Position numbers and translations under genes: made by a program. 64,000 nucleotides of DNA, taken from the NCBI GenBank assembly GCA_001510575.1, contig LNGK01000012.1:332389-396388 (forward strand), given 5' to 3'. How positions within the stretch are numbered: the stretch's first letter is position 1; each line of letters begins with the position of its first letter. This document shows, one piece after another, positions 59,691 to 64,000 of this stretch. Under the pieces are notes generated by a model. The model made no database searches. It saw nothing but the letters and a program-made list of their open reading frames with translations, and was not told the origin of the DNA. The DNA is from Knoxdaviesia capensis. Taxonomy: Eukaryota > Ascomycota > Sordariomycetes > Microascales > Gondwanamycetaceae.

Positions 59691-62600
59691 CTAGTTTAGG
59701 GCGGCGCTAGACCAGCAAGCTTCCGGATGAAGGAGGCGAAAGAAGCCTCACTCCAAGCCCACGAAAACAACAACACCAGGAGCAACTCGTGGCATTCAGG
59801 GAAGGAAGGGGTTCCTAGAGAGAGTCCAGACGCTCGCTGCTTCCCGATCACCCAGTTGGCCACCTCCTATCTACCATTGACTCAGACGAACAACAACAGA
59901 GCAGGAAGGCGGTACAACGGTCCCTGTCCAGAAGAATGCATCCAGCGAAGCGAAAGATGTGCGGTGCGGTACTATATGTCGGGTCTATGGCACTCACATT
60001 GCCCGGAAACAAGCACACCACAACATGTGCTGCTGTGTGTATGTATTTCTGGGTTCCTTTCTCTCTTTTCCTGGTTGCTTGCTATCTGCGCACGTTCAAC
60101 TTCCTATAAGCCGGAACGATCTAGAACCTCGCACTTTTAGCCATGAACAATAGAGTGTGTGCTAGTGAGCAAATAGTGCTGGTGTGCGTGATATCTTAGA
60201 CCAGAACTTCTAGGGAAGCGGCCACCGGACAAGCGTAGCAGATAATGGGAGTACTACTGTACATACTGCGGAAAGAATAGTGTCCGGTCCAACGAACGAA
60301 CGAAGACGGTGTTCGTGCAGGAACGGTAAGTGAACACAAATACCACGACTAGCAGAGAGCAACAAAAAGTTTTCTCGGACTAGAACAAAGTCCAGGGCAG
60401 GACAGAGTTGGCCTAAAAGGAATTATGCGCCACCACCTGAGAAAGAAAAAAAGAGCCGGATCCAAAGGACGGATTGCTCAGGTAAGGGAAGGAAAGTGCT
60501 AGCTAGCTTCAATTTTTCACTCTTTCCTTTCCTTACTTGTTTTTCTTTCTCTTATTCACTTGGTGTAATACTTAGTCCCCCTGCAGGCGATCGTAGTACA
60601 TGGACATGAACAACAAGAACAACGACCGGCTGTGTGCAAGTCTCCGCGATAATCATCGGCGGCTCCTTGCAGCAGGAAATTGACAGTGTAACCGCGACCA
60701 AGACCACATTATCACCCATATTATCTGTTTGTGTCTCGCGTCCTGCTTTGTATGGTATTTGTCTTTCGTTTGCTCAGGAACATGGGCGATTTTCTTTTAC
60801 CACTGTCTCTCTCTGTCACAATCACACCCTCTCTCTGCGCTCTGTCTGTCTCTCCCTTCTTGGCCCCGTCGCTGTTTCGGGTCGGCTATAGAGGCGAGAA
60901 AACAGAAGAAGAAAAAGCTGGGTCATCCTTCTCGGTACCTGTTTGTTTTTGGTGGTATTTTTTAGTCAGGCACCATAAGGAGGCTCACCAGCCAAACCCC
61001 ACTGAGCCAGCAGCCCACAGTTCCCAAAGCGGTTTAGTCTAGGCACCTTTTCTCGGCTGGCTTTGCGATAGTTCCCTTTTTTTTTTTTTTTTCTTCCTCC
61101 CACTCATCCATCCTCTCCGCGGAGGGGCCAGCCACATGCACGTCCACAGCACAGCGCAAGGGGAAAAGAAAGCCAGCGATTGCGACCACGTAATCCACCG
61201 ACTTACGTGGTTTGTTTTATGGCAGGGGGCATGTGGATGGGAAACGGGCCAACAAGAACGGCCACGGCATGAGAGAGAGAGAAGTCACAGACCTAGACTC
61301 ACACAGGTATTTGGTCCTTCAGGCAGGAACCCGGCGATGGCCACTGTTCAGTTAGCCCAGCATGCATGCCTTCGGTCCTTCTTTCCTCTCTCTCTCGCTC
61401 CCATCCACAGCCGGGTGAGGGAAGACGAAAAGCCGGAACGGATGGGATGGGACCAAAGGAATGCGCACACAGCCGGCTGTGACTAGTGAGCCAAACTAAA
61501 CAGTCCGTTAGACGGTGTATTAGTGGCCACGCTTCACGGGATCTCAAGCGGAAGAAGAGGTTTTTTTTGGTGTGTGAGTTGCGTTTTCTGGGTCTGAGGA
61601 TCGCGGACTTCGCCCTCGTCTCTCAACATAGTAGCCTTTTTCACCGCCGGCTGCCTGTTCTGGCCTGGTGTGCTTTTCTCATATTCCGCCCGTGGGAGCC
61701 CGATCGCTGGTCTCAGCCTTTCGGCGACTTGAAGCATTGACAAAGTGTGCATGTGCCCAGGCTCGAACACTCCGCACCAACCTACACATACAAGATACAC
61801 ACGAGTTGAAGCACCACGGCCACCGTCGCGGCCTTGCCATCCAGAAGGAACATGGTGGTTTGGGCCGGGACAGCAACCCAGCACTCGCCCCCGACTTTCC
61901 AACGTGATTGGCTGCGCGGGACTTGACCACACATCCCGGCGCGAGGGACGAACGAGACCGCCGTCCGATACTGTATCACGCAAAAAGGTCGATCATTGTC
62001 CCGTGGTGCAGCGACACTGTGTGAATGAATCCATACTTCTGGCCTCGCTCTGCTCAAATACGTGGTGAAGGTCAAATATATCCCATCACATGGCACAGTG
62101 TGCGCAACATGTCCCCGTTCGTAGGCACTGTACTTGAGAAGTGTGACCGCACTTACACCTCACCACGCATCACCACCACCCACGAAAGCCCATGAGCTCC
62201 AGGCCCGGACGGCAAGAATGAAAAAGGGGGCCAGATCCATTCAACGTCCGAAGAGGCACAGAACCGAGAGCCACATTACCGTATATAGCTCGAACCGCTA
62301 TTGTAGTTCAGCCGGGTCGGAAGGGTGGGTTCTCTCGAGTAAAAGAAAAAAACTCAAAAGGTGGCGTCTGGCTTTTTTTGCCACGTATCGCCGACACACA
62401 CACACCACTTTGGCTGGGTTGGGGGTCTAGGCCCGCTTCGGTGGTTTCTTTTTTTCTTTTTTTTTTTTCTGGGTCATCTTCGTGCATTCTGGGAGACTTG
62501 TTTCTTTTGGTCTTGGGCAAACTGGGAATGGAGCCTCGAGACCCCGCGCTTCGGTTTTTTTTTCTTTTTCAATCCTCTTGACGCCTCGTGGTGTCGCCGC

Positions 62601-64000
62601 TCACCGCAACATCGGCTTTGGCGACTCTGGCTGACATTCTCTCTCTCTGTCCCGCTGGCTCCGACCTCCGACAGTGTCCATGCACGGTTCACATGGCTTG
62701 AGAGGGGCCGAACACCTGCAGCTTTCGCGGCCAGTCGAGAGAAGAAGTGCTTGTGATGCCAAGGCAAAGGACACGTTGGTCCGTCATCCGTAGGGCCAAC
62801 TCTTCGTCCAGCTTGGGCCTCGCCTCGCACTCATTCACAGAGTCTCCTCGTGGGAAGTTCAGTTACATACTACAGAAAGCACGTTATGGTTCTGAGCGGG
62901 GTCGAAACCCGGAATACCAAGCATGGGAAGTGACGACCAAAAAAGACGAAGTGGGAAAAATAGATCCTTGTGTCGATTGAAAAGCGGTGGTATGCTCCTT
63001 TCTGCAAGTCCTTTAAGTTCCACCACTTCCTGTCCGCCCGTGTCGTCTGAGGTTCTGTCAGCCCACATACACAGCGTCGTTTAGCCGTGTTCCCCCCTGC
63101 TTCTTCTCCTTTGGTGGGAACTGGGAAAGTTCCTGGCGATGTAACCATCGTACCAGGGGACGACAGAAAATTCCCGTCAGGCAGGATGGAAATAAGCAGG
63201 CTTTTTTGCCCTCTCTTTCTTTTTTGTTGTGCGCGCATCGTGTAAGGCACTGTCTCGTTTAGGACTAGCCAGGGGTAAACTGCACAACAGACGAACAGCT
63301 CGCAGAGTCCCTCAGTTCAACAGTCAGACACCCCAAAAACCTAAATACCTCTCTGTGAGTAGTATGTATCTGTAAAGAAGGGGGCGAAGGATGGTAACAG
63401 TGAAAATAAGGTTTAATTATATTCCCGTCTCTTGTGTCGTGTGTGTCGTGTACTGGCTTTTCTCTCCTTTTTTCGCCGTCTTCTGCTCTGTCAGGAACAA
63501 GCACGGGTATTATTGTGGACAAGTCCGGCTTGGTCTTCCGTTTCATATTTTCCCTCCCTTTTCCCTTTTGGGGTTGTATCTGGCGATAATGGACGGGCCC
63601 GCGTCTGCACATACTTCCCAAGAGCTGACGTTGCTCCGAACCCAAAAAGCATTCCAACTGCCCAGATGGGTATTCAGAAGAAAAAAATTGCCAGGCTCGT
63701 CATCGCGTGGCATGAAATTACAGGGTCGCTGCCGCCCGTGGTTCAGAAAAAAGAAAACAGAATCCCTCTTCCCAGAAAGCAGCCATGTCGGGTTAGGTGA
63801 TAAGACACACACATGATGTGAGGAGGAGGCCGAAATCTCAAATCTCATGTTAGGTTGGGGTGTGATGCTGCTGATATCAGGCTTGGTACAAATTTCCCTT
63901 CCCCTTTTGGAAGATCACACAACCACTGCAACATATCTTGACTGCATTCTCATGATTAAGTGTTTGTGTAAGGGACATTCTCGAACTCGCAGGAGGAATA
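59691..64000. other. Gene-free stretch at the right edge
   Basis: No conserved protein or RNA gene was recognised in 4.3 kb. Frames such as 62361-62756 and 63391-63816 (+) contain Phe and Lys homopolymer translations and no domain. TACTGTA occurs at 60255 and 61969. Confidence 0.55.

Overview
The window looks like nuclear DNA of a filamentous ascomycete, most likely a eurotiomycete-type Pezizomycotina. The evidence is short introns (60-148 nt) with GTRNGN donors and CTAAC/CTGAC branch sites, long pyrimidine-rich leaders on coding strands, GC-rich coding sequence, a retroelement saturated with RIP-type mutation, and the protein families seen. The species call is inference; the fungal call is firm.

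Layout. Six protein genes are supported, about 8 kb of coding sequence in 64 kb, which is sparse for this group. From the left: a TRM9-type tRNA wobble-uridine methyltransferase (3892-4800, +); a large Myb/SANT nuclear regulator (8341 to about 10223, -) whose 5' end is lost near an assembly gap; a long plus-strand purine-rich tract upstream of it (about 10.2-14.7 kb); a gene-free stretch; an LTR retrotransposon of the Ty1/copia order (25342-29732, -) destroyed by CpA-to-TpA mutation; a 12.6 kb gene desert; a tubulin cofactor B gene (42371-43172, +); a second gene-free stretch; then a cluster of surface or endomembrane genes: a PA-TM-RING E3 ligase (49705-51497, +), a seven-transmembrane receptor-like protein (54028-56331, +) and a secreted GH128 beta-glucanase-like protein (57500-58807, -).

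Functions. TRM9 and cofactor B are housekeeping (tRNA modification, alpha-tubulin folding). The Myb protein is probably a transcription factor. The three right-hand genes act in the secretory system, plasma membrane or cell wall; no shared pathway is demonstrated. There is no operon logic; the genes have separate leaders.

Most notable observations: (1) the two LTRs of the copia element are reciprocal mosaics of mutated and unmutated sequence that switch at the same internal offset, as expected if a RIP-mutated circle recombined into an unmutated solo LTR; (2) the seven-transmembrane gene appears to contain a 3-nucleotide exon; (3) a 21-codon upstream ORF ends in TGATG overlapping the start of the RING gene; (4) a long strand-asymmetric, partly ATG-free region lies upstream of the Myb gene; (5) a palindromic TACTGTACAGTA-type motif is scattered through the non-coding DNA. 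I found no convincing tRNA, rRNA, CRISPR or gene-cluster signature. All motif counts were made by eye.
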